From: Candidatus Egerieimonas intestinavium
GTDB taxonomy: Bacteria; Bacillota; Clostridia; Lachnospirales; Lachnospiraceae
Assembly: GCA_018711815.1 (NCBI GenBank)
Contig: DVHU01000008.1
Coordinates: 1 to 64,000, forward strand
Direction of reading: 5' to 3'
DNA length: 64,000 bases
Shown here: piece by piece, positions 10,386 through 19,631 of the stretch
Position numbering within the stretch: the stretch's first letter is position 1
Layout: each line of letters begins with the position of its first letter
Translations under genes and position numbers: made by a program
Notes under the pieces: model-generated
Told to the model about the DNA's origin: nothing
Seen by the model: the letters and a program-made list of their open reading frames with translations, nothing else
Databases searched by the model: none

Positions 10386-11417
10386 TCATTTCCACAGAAA
10401 AACAGGATAACCGTCCAAATCTCCCCGCAGGTATCTGGCGAGAAGCATGGCCTGCACATAGGGCAGCATCCCCCATTCCACCTTTTCCTTCAAGTACGGA
10501 TGGGTTATGACCTCCTTCTTTTTATTCTGCCACTCGGTAAGCACTCTCCTGCGGGTATCATCATCCATCAGAACTGCTCCATTTTCCTTCTTTGCAAAGC
10601 TTTTCCCACTTACAATCCTTTTGTTAATAAGCGACAAAACAAAACGGTCTGCCAGAACGGCCCGAAGCTCTTCAATTAAATCCAGAGACAGGGAAGCTCT
10701 CCCGGGACGCTCCGTATGAAGATACCCCACATACGGATCCAAGCCAACCGTTTCCAGCGCGGCAGTTATGTTGCTGGTAAGCAGCGTATACACAAAGGAT
10801 AAAAGCGCATTTACAGCATCCATAGGCGGCCTTTTATTTCTCCCATGAAAAGAGAAATCCTTCTTCTGTTGTAAAATCAGCTGGTCCAATACACGGAAAT
10901 ATACCTGCGCTGCCTCGCCCTCATAGCCTCGAAGCTGTTCTTTGGATTGGCAATCCTTAATAAGAGTCAAGGAATTTTTCAAAAGCCCGGAGGCTGCCTT
11001 CACACGCTCTACATCAATCTGCATACTATGATCCCGAACTGCTCGCTCCAGAACCCATCTGGCATTATGCACCTTGCCCAAAATGCAGTTTTTCGCTATA
11101 TTCAAGCTGATTTCTTCATCCCTGCTGCTGGCATACTGCTGTTCCCTTAAAATGACATTTCCCTTTACCCTCCCGGAAACCCTTGCAAGAAATTTCCCCT
11201 GGGGTGTCAAATAACACAGAGAAATATTCCTCTCTGCGCAGGCGCCCATCAGCGCCGGGCTCGTACCTCTGTAACCAAAAGATACGATTCCCTCCAAATT
11301 GTGCAGCGGCAGCCTGCCAAGCTCATTTTTCTCCTCGAGAACAACTACATTTTCTCCGTCCAAAGCCAGATAACTGTTTTCCGATGTGACGTATAATGTA
11401 TTTAATAGCTTTCGCAT
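10386..11417 (-). CDS. cas1: CRISPR-associated integrase Cas1 (type I-C)
   Basis: MRKLLNTLYVTSENSYLALDGENVVV...; position between cas4 and cas2. Confidence 0.97.
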   Translation of the reverse strand: MRKLLNTLYVTSENSYLALDGENVVVLEEKNELGRLPLHNLEGIVSFGYRGTSPALMGACAERNISLCYLTPQGKFLARVSGRVKGNVILREQQYASSRDEEISLNIAKNCILGKVHNARWVLERAVRDHSMQIDVERVKAASGLLKNSLTLIKDCQSKEQLRGYEGEAAQVYFRVLDQLILQQKKDFSFHGRNKRPPMDAVNALLSFVYTLLTSNITAALETVGLDPYVGYLHTERPGRASLSLDLIEELRAVLADRFVLSLINKRIVSGKSFAKKENGAVLMDDDTRRRVLTEWQNKKKEVITHPYLKEKVEWGMLPYVQAMLLARYLRGDLDGYPVFLWK

Positions 11418-12079
11418 TGTTCGTCCTCCTCCAGCACCTGCTTCATATAGCTTTTCACAGAAACAGCCTTTCCCAGCTTCGGCAGACAGAGTTCCTTCAA
11501 GGAACAGGAATTACAAGCTTTTCCGTATTTCACTCGGGGTGTATATTTTCTGTCGTAATACTGATGCATTTCCCGAAACATCCTTTGTACCTCACAGCGC
11601 AGCTCCTCTGTGATTTCCACCGTTTCTCTTCTTCTGGTTTCTCCGTAGAAAAGAGCTCCCTCCGGTACGGCTGTGCAAAACATTTCCTCCAGACACATGG
11701 CCTGCGCCGCAAGCTGCAATTTATCCTCCTCCGTCAGCTTAGGTTTTCCTTTTTTATATTCAACCGGGTAAACAGAATACAGTCCCCTGTGTCCGTGGAG
11801 GGAAATTCCATCCTCGCACCTGTGAAATTCCACAATGTCGCACTCGCCACTAGCGCCAAGCTCTGCCGAGGACACCGGAAGGGCTCTGGCGATAATTGTA
11901 TCCTTTCTCTTTTCCGCCAGATACGGGTCGTGAGCCTTCTTGTGCATAAGCTCACCTGTAACCGTGTGCATATTTTCCGCCCACTGTTGCTCAATATGAA
12001 TCAGAGTCCACTGTCTCCGGCAAAACTTAAAATGCTGTATGCCCGAAATCATCAAATAATCGTCTTCCGCATACTTCAT
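11402..12079 (-). CDS. cas4: CRISPR-associated exonuclease Cas4
   Basis: MISGIQHFKFCRRQWTLIHIEQQW; C-terminal CNSCSLKELCLP cysteine cluster. Confidence 0.96.
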   Translation of the reverse strand: MKYAEDDYLMISGIQHFKFCRRQWTLIHIEQQWAENMHTVTGELMHKKAHDPYLAEKRKDTIIARALPVSSAELGASGECDIVEFHRCEDGISLHGHRGLYSVYPVEYKKGKPKLTEEDKLQLAAQAMCLEEMFCTAVPEGALFYGETRRRETVEITEELRCEVQRMFREMHQYYDRKYTPRVKYGKACNSCSLKELCLPKLGKAVSVKSYMKQVLEEDEQCESY

Positions 12080-12990
12080 TAAATCATCCTTTTCATTTCA
12101 ACCGAATCCGGAATCTGCTCCTGGTGAATCTCAACGGTATAATCCTGGTATCTTCTGGGGGCTTCAACCCCTTCGTTCTTCTTTACCTCCACAGCGTCAA
12201 ACAGTTTATATGCCGGGCAGTCTCCCAGCTCCTTGCTGTGTTTAAATACAATCAGCTCGCGGACAGCCATTTTCCCCCGCGCCGCCGAATGGTCGTGCTC
12301 GAACATGTTTATAATCGCCTCCCAGAGCAGCTCCAAATCTTCCTCTGTGAAACCCGTCACTTTGCGCGCCAGATTTGCGGAGACATAGCCCTCCGCCCGG
12401 TACAGACCATAGGGCACAATACTTTTTCGGCCCATTTCTGTCTGCTTATTTTCCGCATCCTTCTCCGTGGTGATGGCAACCCTTGTAATTGTTATTTCCT
12501 GGCTAACAACCGGGTCGATACTTCTGGCAAAGCCCAGCTGCACCGGGCCTCTCACCTGCCCGCAGTTCAGAGCCGCTTTCACAAAGGTGGTCATAACTGC
12601 TCCGAAGGTACGGATGTCGTAAAAATTCTTGCACATGTAATCCCGCAGCTTCAAATCTGCTTTCGGGTCGTTTTTCTTTAACTTCTTTATGGCCTCCGTC
12701 ACCTTCTTGTCCTCTGTCTCTTCAATCCCCAGAGCCTGACAGGCCGCCCGGTCGCTCCTGTTTAAGGGTACCTCCTCCTTAATATAAATCTGGAATCCCG
12801 CTTCCTCCTCCTTCACTGTCTCCACATAATTCCTGATTTTTCTTTTCAGGCAAACATCCGTCACAAGTCCCAGGCCGCTTTCCGGGTCAATTCTCGGCAT
12901 GTTTCCGGCGTCGGGGTCCCCGTTTGGATTTCCGTTCTCTACGTCAAACAATACCACAAATTCGTATCTGTTCTTGATTATCTCGCTCAT
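12079..12990 (-). CDS. cas7c: Type I-C Cas7 (Csd2)
   Basis: RYEFVVLFDVENGNPNGDPDAGNMPRIDPE..., Csd2 signature. Confidence 0.97.
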   Translation of the reverse strand: MSEIIKNRYEFVVLFDVENGNPNGDPDAGNMPRIDPESGLGLVTDVCLKRKIRNYVETVKEEEAGFQIYIKEEVPLNRSDRAACQALGIEETEDKKVTEAIKKLKKNDPKADLKLRDYMCKNFYDIRTFGAVMTTFVKAALNCGQVRGPVQLGFARSIDPVVSQEITITRVAITTEKDAENKQTEMGRKSIVPYGLYRAEGYVSANLARKVTGFTEEDLELLWEAIINMFEHDHSAARGKMAVRELIVFKHSKELGDCPAYKLFDAVEVKKNEGVEAPRRYQDYTVEIHQEQIPDSVEMKRMI

Positions 12991-14721
12991 TTATTTTTCC
13001 TCCTGTTTTTTATACTTTCTCTGGGTCTGCTGATAGTATCCTAAGATAAATTTACCCTGGTCCTCCAAAGACAAGCGTCTGGGAAACTCGGTCCCCAGCT
13101 TTCCTAGGATCTCTGTTAAAAGCTGCTCATAATAGGGCTTTGCCCAGCCTTTTTCCCGTTCCAATTTCTTCATGTGACTGTTTTTCAGCTTTACCAAAAC
13201 CGGAAAAACGGAAGCCGGAGTTGCACACGCTGAATTAAAATACCGGTCCCGAATCGTAGCGTTGATTGTTGGATTCGCCTCCCTTTGAATCGCCTCCAAT
13301 ACTGAAAACAGCCGTCCCAGCACATAAGCCTTGCTCTCCATCTCTTCTGTGTTTACTTCCATATAAGCTGCTCCTTTCTCCCATTTACGGTTTTGTATCA
13401 AATATGCCTTTACAATCGCTGCCCGGCCCCAGGTAACATTTCCCTGTTCCGCACGAATCCGAATAAGCGTATCTGCGTATAGTCTCTCCGGATAAGGGGC
13501 TCCCTGTAAGATAGAACGCAGTACCATGGCAGCCATATTGGGAACCGGCGATTTATCCTTGGATTTTGGATTTACCGTCTCAAACAGCATATCCCGCACG
13601 CCCAAATATTCTCTTGTCTCCCAGACCGGCCTTACAAGCTCCATTCTCTCGTAATGCCTGGACAGATTTTCCAGTATATTCCCAAATGAGCTTTCATAGA
13701 AAAAGCGAACCGACAGCCTCGCCGCATTGGGTGCCAACCCCAGAATATAAAAGCGTTGCTGCGGATTCAGTGAAATTCCCTGAATAAAAATCGGCTCTTG
13801 ATTTTTTAAATGCCCAAAAATTTCCTTTAGTTCCTCCTGATTATCAGCTCTGGAAACTACCGCCTGGAAAAAGGCATCCTGATATGCCTCCTCTCCGCCC
13901 TCCGCCCAGAACAAAATCATAGAATCTCCCAACTGAAAAACGTATTCCCGCTGGCTCAACAGATAGTTCAAAGCCGTTGTGTAGGCAAATTCCGCATATT
14001 TTCCCACCGGTGCATTGTAGCTCTGCTCCTTGCCGTAAGATTCAAAGGCCGGCGCGTTAAAGGAAATCAGCGCCGCCCCACTGGATTGGGCTCCTGGCAC
14101 TCCTTTAATGCTCTTGTGGATTCTGGCAATTTCTGACCGTTTCCCCGTCACGAGGCAAATCCCTTCTTCCGTTTTCCCGGCAACACTTCTGGCATTTTCC
14201 CAGGCCTCACGTATAGCACTGTCCTCCTGGGCATAATTCATCCCCATAGAAAAAATCAGGTTTCCGCCCGCCGTAAGCTCCTCCCAGTTTTCCTGAATCT
14301 CCGGATGGCTATTCGCCTCCAACGGATTCCATTCCTCAAAGTATCGGCAGATTGCTCTTGCCATGGGGCCTTCCACTCCCCACAAAAGGGATAAATGCCT
14401 TTCCTTTGCTGCCTGAAAACATTCCTGGGTCCGGGGATTCGTCCCATCCGCGTCGATTCCCAGCATATATTTCGCATTATCACATAAAAAGTTCGCGGAG
14501 ACTCCCGAGGAGCGGGTTACCATTTCCGGTACGGTTATCATTTGGGGAATAGATATTCTTTTCTTTTCATCTTCTCCTTTCAGAGATAGAATCCCCGTTA
14601 TCTTTCCTTCTTCGGACAAGTTAATTGCATAGGAGACCTTCGCTTGGCACCAGCCCTCTCGGGACACCTTCCCCTGCTCTGCCAGACATTCATAATAGTT
14701 TACCAACGGCTCCAACTTCAT
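12991..14721 (-). CDS. cas8c: Type I-C large subunit Cas8c (Csd1)
   Basis: MKLEPLVNYYECLAEQGKVSREGW...; Csd1-like, between cas5c and cas7c. Confidence 0.95.
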   Translation of the reverse strand: MKLEPLVNYYECLAEQGKVSREGWCQAKVSYAINLSEEGKITGILSLKGEDEKKRISIPQMITVPEMVTRSSGVSANFLCDNAKYMLGIDADGTNPRTQECFQAAKERHLSLLWGVEGPMARAICRYFEEWNPLEANSHPEIQENWEELTAGGNLIFSMGMNYAQEDSAIREAWENARSVAGKTEEGICLVTGKRSEIARIHKSIKGVPGAQSSGAALISFNAPAFESYGKEQSYNAPVGKYAEFAYTTALNYLLSQREYVFQLGDSMILFWAEGGEEAYQDAFFQAVVSRADNQEELKEIFGHLKNQEPIFIQGISLNPQQRFYILGLAPNAARLSVRFFYESSFGNILENLSRHYERMELVRPVWETREYLGVRDMLFETVNPKSKDKSPVPNMAAMVLRSILQGAPYPERLYADTLIRIRAEQGNVTWGRAAIVKAYLIQNRKWEKGAAYMEVNTEEMESKAYVLGRLFSVLEAIQREANPTINATIRDRYFNSACATPASVFPVLVKLKNSHMKKLEREKGWAKPYYEQLLTEILGKLGTEFPRRLSLEDQGKFILGYYQQTQRKYKKQEEK

Positions 14722-15377
14722 CTGACCACCTCGCAATCCCGCAGGTTCAAAATTCCTCCTCGCATAACGGCTCTGAAAAACATAGGCTGCGGATTTTCTC
14801 TGTCCGAATAATCCATGTCAAACAGCATAAATCCCAAATCCTTTTCCGGCACCTGGCTGTATACGCTCTCAACCTCATCCTCGCACAGACAGAAATGAGC
14901 GGGAAACTCCCGGCAGCCAAAATATGGCATGTGATAGCATTCTCCCTTTCTCAACCGCCTCATGACAATATCCTTGAATTTTCCGGGATTGTCTGTAGCC
15001 TTGGCCTCGCTGGTCATCTCAAAATGCGCAGATATCACGTATTCCACATCGCAAAGCAGGACGGAGGCTCTCTGCACAATGTCCGCTTTTGTACTAATAT
15101 ACAGCGGCTTGTCCGCCCCGTTATACGCCTGGAGTACACTGCTGGCCAAAACCTTGCTCTTTACCTCATTCCGGCGGACACTGGTGAACCGGATAGGCTT
15201 TACCACACAAATCTCATCGGGTACCCACTGCAGCCCTGGATGCCAAAAAATTGAGTCCAGTATCCCTCGGGCCGCCGACGGCGTTATCACATCATAGGAA
15301 TACCGTTCCGTCTTAAATTCGGGTCTGGAAAACAGCGCATAATCTCCCCAAACCCTGACCTTTACACCAAATCCCAT
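14718..15377 (-). CDS. cas5c: Type I-C Cas5 (Cas5c/Cas5d, crRNA-processing)
   Basis: VRVWGDYALFSRPEFKTERYSYDVITPSAARGILDSIFW, typical Cas5d; no cas6 present, as expected for I-C. Confidence 0.97.
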   Translation of the reverse strand: MGFGVKVRVWGDYALFSRPEFKTERYSYDVITPSAARGILDSIFWHPGLQWVPDEICVVKPIRFTSVRRNEVKSKVLASSVLQAYNGADKPLYISTKADIVQRASVLLCDVEYVISAHFEMTSEAKATDNPGKFKDIVMRRLRKGECYHMPYFGCREFPAHFCLCEDEVESVYSQVPEKDLGFMLFDMDYSDRENPQPMFFRAVMRGGILNLRDCEVVR

Positions 15378-15439
15378 GGCCTTCTCCTTTCGTTTTTGTC
15401 GTGTCTTTTGCTATACACGCTTTTATTGCTCTTAAGCCG

Positions 15440-15468
15440 AGCATAACATCTCTTGCCCCGAAAGTCAA
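15440..15468 (-). promoter_or_regulatory. Predicted sigma70-type promoter of the cas5c-cas2 operon
   Basis: Minus-strand TTGACT (15468-15463), 17-nt spacer, TATGCT (15445-15440); about 60 nt before the cas5c ATG with GAAAGGAG RBS. Confidence 0.75.
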
Positions 15469-15528
15469 TATGATGTTACGAGAATTTTATAGAAGTTATA
15501 TTTGACATTAATCTATCTTTTGATTCCA

Positions 15529-15557
15529 TTGAATTTTTATTTTAATTCTGTTATATT
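15529..15557 (+). promoter_or_regulatory. Predicted sigma70-type promoter of the candidate crRNA-like RNA
   Basis: Plus-strand TTGAAT (15529-15534), 17-nt spacer, TATATT (15552-15557); predicted start about 15564. Confidence 0.6.
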
Positions 15558-15563
15558 ATTGCT

Positions 15564-15652
15564 GTCAGGAGAACCTGCGGATTGAAATTATAATATTCAG
15601 CGTAATGGCAACGGCGGAAGGCCTGCGAAGGAATTTCTTCGCAGGCCTTCGC
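15564..15652 (+). ncRNA. Candidate CreR/CreA-like crRNA-like regulatory RNA (pseudo-repeat, pseudo-spacer, stable hairpin)
   Basis: Pseudo-repeat GTCAGGAGAACCTGCGGATTGAAAT (15564-15588) keeps the 5' GTC, a stem-loop (CAGG-AGAA-CCTG) and the 3' GGATTGAAAT of the array repeat; pseudo-spacer from 15589; 14-bp hairpin at 15617-15650. Confidence 0.6.
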
Positions 15653-15667
15653 CCTTCCGCTCTCCCA

Positions 15668-17803
15668 TTACAGAAACTGGGCTGTTCCCAATTCCACTTC
15701 CAGCTTTAACCCCAGCTCCTCCGTATACTGCTCTTTCTTTACCAATTCATAGGAATCTTCTATATTTTCCGAGACTGCTCTCACCATTCCCATACCATAC
15801 AGCTTTTCAAACTCTCTTTTATATACCTGGACACAATACTGGCTCGCCCTTCTCATTTCCGACCTTGTACATTTTTCCTCCTTCATCCTCTGCAAAAGGG
15901 AAACCGCCTCTTCATTTGCAGGAATATATATGGTCTTCGTGTCCCCCTCAATCAGCTTGAATGCTTTTGCCGCCTTTGCGAAATGATATCCACCCGCTTT
16001 AAATTCCGCCATGATTTTCTTTTTGTCCAGCCCTTCTCCCTTCAAATGATACAGAGCTTCAAAATACTCTTCTATACATTCCAGAGAAGCAATATCCTCA
16101 TACTTGTCGAACATTGGCTTCGCCACATCAATCTGCTGCCGCTGCCCCGGTACTGTCTCCCACCCTTCAAAGCGGAAAACAAACACCTTACTGTCTTCAG
16201 GGCTCCTTTTCCCTTCCCGGTTGCACCGTCCCGCTGCCTGAATAATGGAATCCACTCCTGCCAGCTGGCGATACACGGTCTCAAAATCTAAATCCACCCC
16301 TGCCTCCACCAAGCTTGTGGAAATCAGTACGCACCTTTTTCCTTCATACAACCGCTTCCTGATGGTCTCCAGAACCCTTTTTCGGTGCTTGGGATACATG
16401 GCGGTAGACAAATGATACACCCCTTCCCCTTTTACCGCCTCGTAAAGCGCCTGGGCTCTCTTTTTTGTGTTTACGATACACAGCGTCTGGAATTCTCCCT
16501 TTAGGCGTTCCGCCAGGTTCTCTTCTGTCAGCGTGTCAAGATTGTTATAGGTAACGCGCTCAAAAAAGCGAAACTGCTCCTCTACTCTGGGACAAAGCTC
16601 TGTAAATGCGGCATCCTCCCGGAAAAAGGAGGTCAGCGCAGGCTGTGTGGCCGTACACAGCACAATACTGGATCCGTAACGCTCCACCAGCTCTTCCATC
16701 ATAGCCGTACAGGGCTTCAAAAAGTCAAAGGGCAGCATTTGCGCCTCATCAAAAATAATCACGCTGTTGACGATATTATGTAATTTTCTGCACCTGGAGG
16801 ATTTATTGGAAAACAAAGACTCAAAAAACTGCACATTTGTCGTCACCACCACCGGCTTATCCCAATTTTCCGCCGCCAGCTGGAAGGGCTTCAGCTCCTC
16901 TTTTCCCTCATAATCAATATTGCTGTGATTCTCCAGCACATTTTCATCCCCCAGAATCTCCCGGAACACCCCCGCATTCTGTTCAATAATGCTGGTGTAT
17001 GGAATAACGTAGATAATCCGCTTCATTCCCTGCTTTACCGCGTGACGCAGGGCAAAGGCCAGAGAGGCAACGGTTTTTCCGCCTCCTGTGGGAACGGTAA
17101 GTCGAAATATACCCTTCCCCATCTCTCCGCAGGTCAGGCAATGATTTAAAATCTCCGTCCTTCTTCCATTGACGTTATCCGGCTCCTTTACTTCCCGCCA
17201 GCCGGCAGTATAGGCTTCCAGCTTTGCAAGAAGAATCTCCATCTCCTCGCCGCCCTCTCTTGCAGTCTGCCCCGCCGTCATAAACTGTTCCGTATCCAGA
17301 AAATCAGCATCCACCAGACAGGAATATAGCATACGGATAAATACACTTAAGGAAAAATCCTTGTTTTTTGCCTTAGCAGCCTCAAAAGGAAGGGAGTGCA
17401 GCTCCGGAATCTGAATATCCTCCTTATACGCCTGGTAATCCTCGATTTTTTTCCGTCGCCTTCCCATCAGAGTCGGCATATCCCCCGCATCCGAGGAGCC
17501 GCCCTGATCCGGAAGGCCCGCGTGATGTCCGGCAATGCAATAGCTCATGATTTCATACAGGCCGCCCTTCTCCATACAAAGCTGAACCCCCGCTGTGGAA
17601 TGATCCACGCGGATATCCTCTCCGTGAACTCTCCGCTGAAACGCCTTAGAATATTTTCCTACATCGTGCAGAAGGCCGCAGCAATATCCCCAATCGCTTT
17701 TTCCAAACGCTCCTGCAAACTCGCCCGCCAGCCGGGCAGTTCCCTCCAAATGCTCCTTTATCGTCTGTGTCCGTGTTCCTTCTATATGCGCATAGTACTC
17801 CAT
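15668..17803 (-). CDS. cas3: Cas3 nuclease-helicase (HD plus DExD/H)
   Basis: N-terminal GLLHDVGKYSKAFQ HD motif, VPTGGGKTVASLAFAL Walker A, FDEAQML, SLVEAGVDLDFETVYRQLAGVDSIIQAAGRCNREG. Confidence 0.97.
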   Translation of the reverse strand: MEYYAHIEGTRTQTIKEHLEGTARLAGEFAGAFGKSDWGYCCGLLHDVGKYSKAFQRRVHGEDIRVDHSTAGVQLCMEKGGLYEIMSYCIAGHHAGLPDQGGSSDAGDMPTLMGRRRKKIEDYQAYKEDIQIPELHSLPFEAAKAKNKDFSLSVFIRMLYSCLVDADFLDTEQFMTAGQTAREGGEEMEILLAKLEAYTAGWREVKEPDNVNGRRTEILNHCLTCGEMGKGIFRLTVPTGGGKTVASLAFALRHAVKQGMKRIIYVIPYTSIIEQNAGVFREILGDENVLENHSNIDYEGKEELKPFQLAAENWDKPVVVTTNVQFFESLFSNKSSRCRKLHNIVNSVIIFDEAQMLPFDFLKPCTAMMEELVERYGSSIVLCTATQPALTSFFREDAAFTELCPRVEEQFRFFERVTYNNLDTLTEENLAERLKGEFQTLCIVNTKKRAQALYEAVKGEGVYHLSTAMYPKHRKRVLETIRKRLYEGKRCVLISTSLVEAGVDLDFETVYRQLAGVDSIIQAAGRCNREGKRSPEDSKVFVFRFEGWETVPGQRQQIDVAKPMFDKYEDIASLECIEEYFEALYHLKGEGLDKKKIMAEFKAGGYHFAKAAKAFKLIEGDTKTIYIPANEEAVSLLQRMKEEKCTRSEMRRASQYCVQVYKREFEKLYGMGMVRAVSENIEDSYELVKKEQYTEELGLKLEVELGTAQFL

Positions 17804-17929
17804 AAAATTTCCTCCCCAGTCTCTGCCCTCTTCTAAAAAAACAACGTATTGTCTGGTTCAAAAAAACATTTACTCAGTTGCATAAATAAATTTTACACGA
17901 AAAACCGGAGCTTGTACAGCTAGCTATAA

Positions 17930-17976
17930 AAAGAGAGGCGCAGAGCTCCAATAACGGAACCTTCGCCTCTCTGATT
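17930..17976 (-). terminator. Intrinsic terminator after queA
   Basis: Minus strand AGAGAGGCG...CGCCTCTCT followed by TTTTTAT. Confidence 0.75.
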
Positions 17977-17978
17977 AC

Positions 17979-19004
17979 TTATTCAATGTACATGGCGTCC
18001 CCGAAGGAGAAAAATCTGTACCTCTCCTGCACGGCCACCTGATAGGCCTGCAGGATATGCTCCTTCCCGGCCAGAGCCGATACCAGCATCAGCAGGGTGG
18101 ACTCCGGCAGATGGAAGTTGGTGATCAGCCCGTCGATCATGTGGAACGTAAAGCCCGGATAAATGAAAATCTCTGTCCAGCCGCTGCCGGCCTTTAAGAT
18201 TCCGTCCTCCCCGGTGGCGCTCTCCAGGGTCCGGCAGCTGGTGGTGCCCACGGCGATCACCCGCCCACCGGAAGCCTTGGTCTCATTGATCAGCCGGGCC
18301 TGATCCTCCTCCACCACATAAAACTCCGAGTGCATGTGGTGCTCCAGCACGTTCTCCACCTTCACCGGCCGGAAGGTGCCCAGTCCCACATGCAGGGTCA
18401 CATGGGCAATCTTCACGCCCATCTCCTGAATCTCCCGCAGCAGCTCCTGGGTAAAATGGAGGCCGGCGGTGGGAGCCGCCGCAGAGCCGTCGTGCTTGGC
18501 GTAGACCGTCTGGTAGCGGTTCCTGTCCTTCAGCTTGTGGGTAATGTATGGAGGCAGCGGCATCTCCCCCAGCTTATCCAGGATTTCCTCGAAAATCCCC
18601 TGATAGGTAAAGCGGATCAGCCGGTTTCCCTCCTCCACCACGCCGATAATTTCCCCGGTCAGCAGCCCGTCCCCAAAGGAAATCTTCGTGCCGGGTTTCG
18701 CCTTCTTCCCGGGCTTTACCAGGATCTCCCAGACATCATCCGGCTTTCTCTTCAGAAGCAGCACCTCAATGAGGGCGTCGGTTCCCACCTTCCGGCCGTA
18801 CAGGCGGGCGGGAATCACCCGGGTGTCGTTGATCACCAGACAGTCGCCGGGCTTCAGAAACTGCTTGATATCCCGGAAATGGTGGTGAGAAATCTCCCCG
18901 GTATTTTTGTCCAGGCGCAGAAGCCTGGAGGAAGCTCTATCCTCCAGGGGATCCTGGGCAATCAACTCCTGGGGCAGGTCAAAATAAAAATCTGATGTTT
19001 TCAT
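17979..19004 (-). CDS. queA: tRNA preQ1(34) S-adenosylmethionine ribosyltransferase-isomerase
   Basis: [51 protein letters not shown]. Confidence 0.96.
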   Translation of the reverse strand: MKTSDFYFDLPQELIAQDPLEDRASSRLLRLDKNTGEISHHHFRDIKQFLKPGDCLVINDTRVIPARLYGRKVGTDALIEVLLLKRKPDDVWEILVKPGKKAKPGTKISFGDGLLTGEIIGVVEEGNRLIRFTYQGIFEEILDKLGEMPLPPYITHKLKDRNRYQTVYAKHDGSAAAPTAGLHFTQELLREIQEMGVKIAHVTLHVGLGTFRPVKVENVLEHHMHSEFYVVEEDQARLINETKASGGRVIAVGTTSCRTLESATGEDGILKAGSGWTEIFIYPGFTFHMIDGLITNFHLPESTLLMLVSALAGKEHILQAYQVAVQERYRFFSFGDAMYIE

Positions 19005-19008
19005 CGTC

Positions 19009-19620
19009 TCATTCGCCATAGGTAACGTCCTTCGCCACCAGAGTGGCCCTTCCGTCTGTAATGTCAATGATATTCACCGCGCAGTTGGGGGGCACATTTC
19101 CCCGCCAGAAGTCTGCCATGGGGCCGCCCAGCAGGTTCTGCATCAGCGCCCGGGTCACCGCCCCGTGCACCACAATCAGGAAATTCTCCTCCGATTCGCC
19201 CTCCTCTGCCAGCAGCTGCTCTAGAAAATCTCCGGTTCTCCCGCAGAAATCTGGAATGGTCTCTCCGGCGGCGTCCGGCACATAGTGCTCCGGATCCCGG
19301 AAGAATTTCTCAAAGCTGTCGGGAAGCTCCTTGCGGGCGGGATCGATGCAGCGCCCCTCCCAGTTTCCGAAGGAAATCTCCTTCAGCCGCTCGTCCAGAA
19401 TAAGCGGCGTCTGCCGTTCTCCCAAAATCAGCTTGGCCGTCACCACGGCCCGCTTTAGGGGGCTGGAAAAGGCCCGGCGAAAAGGCACTTCTGCAAGTGC
19501 CTTTCCCGTACTTTTCGCCAGCGCGATTCCTTTATCGTTTAATTCCACGTCGGTACTCCCCTGAAGCCGTCTCTCTCGGTTCCACTTGGTTTCCCCGTGT
19601 CTCACAATGTATAAGCGCAT
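19009..19620 (-). CDS. Histidine phosphatase family protein
   Basis: [32 protein letters not shown] motif; [11 protein letters not shown]. Confidence 0.92.
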   Translation of the reverse strand: MRLYIVRHGETKWNRERRLQGSTDVELNDKGIALAKSTGKALAEVPFRRAFSSPLKRAVVTAKLILGERQTPLILDERLKEISFGNWEGRCIDPARKELPDSFEKFFRDPEHYVPDAAGETIPDFCGRTGDFLEQLLAEEGESEENFLIVVHGAVTRALMQNLLGGPMADFWRGNVPPNCAVNIIDITDGRATLVAKDVTYGE

Positions 19621-19631
19621 GGTTTACTCCT

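Noticed and set aside
15564-15588. Pseudo-repeat as a tracrRNA or a stray orphan array repeat
   Set aside because: Type I systems use no tracrRNA; the unit is single, reversed relative to the array, and has its own promoter-like sequence and a seed match at the cas promoter.
15500-15670. CreT-like toxin gene next to the crRNA-like RNA
   Set aside because: No small ORF or separate promoter clearly attributable to a toxin was seen; the visible target is the cas operon promoter, so an autorepressor is the simpler reading.
17804-17930. Second target of the pseudo-spacer at the cas3 promoter
   Set aside because: No TTC followed by TATAANATT was found upstream of cas3 on either strand by eye.
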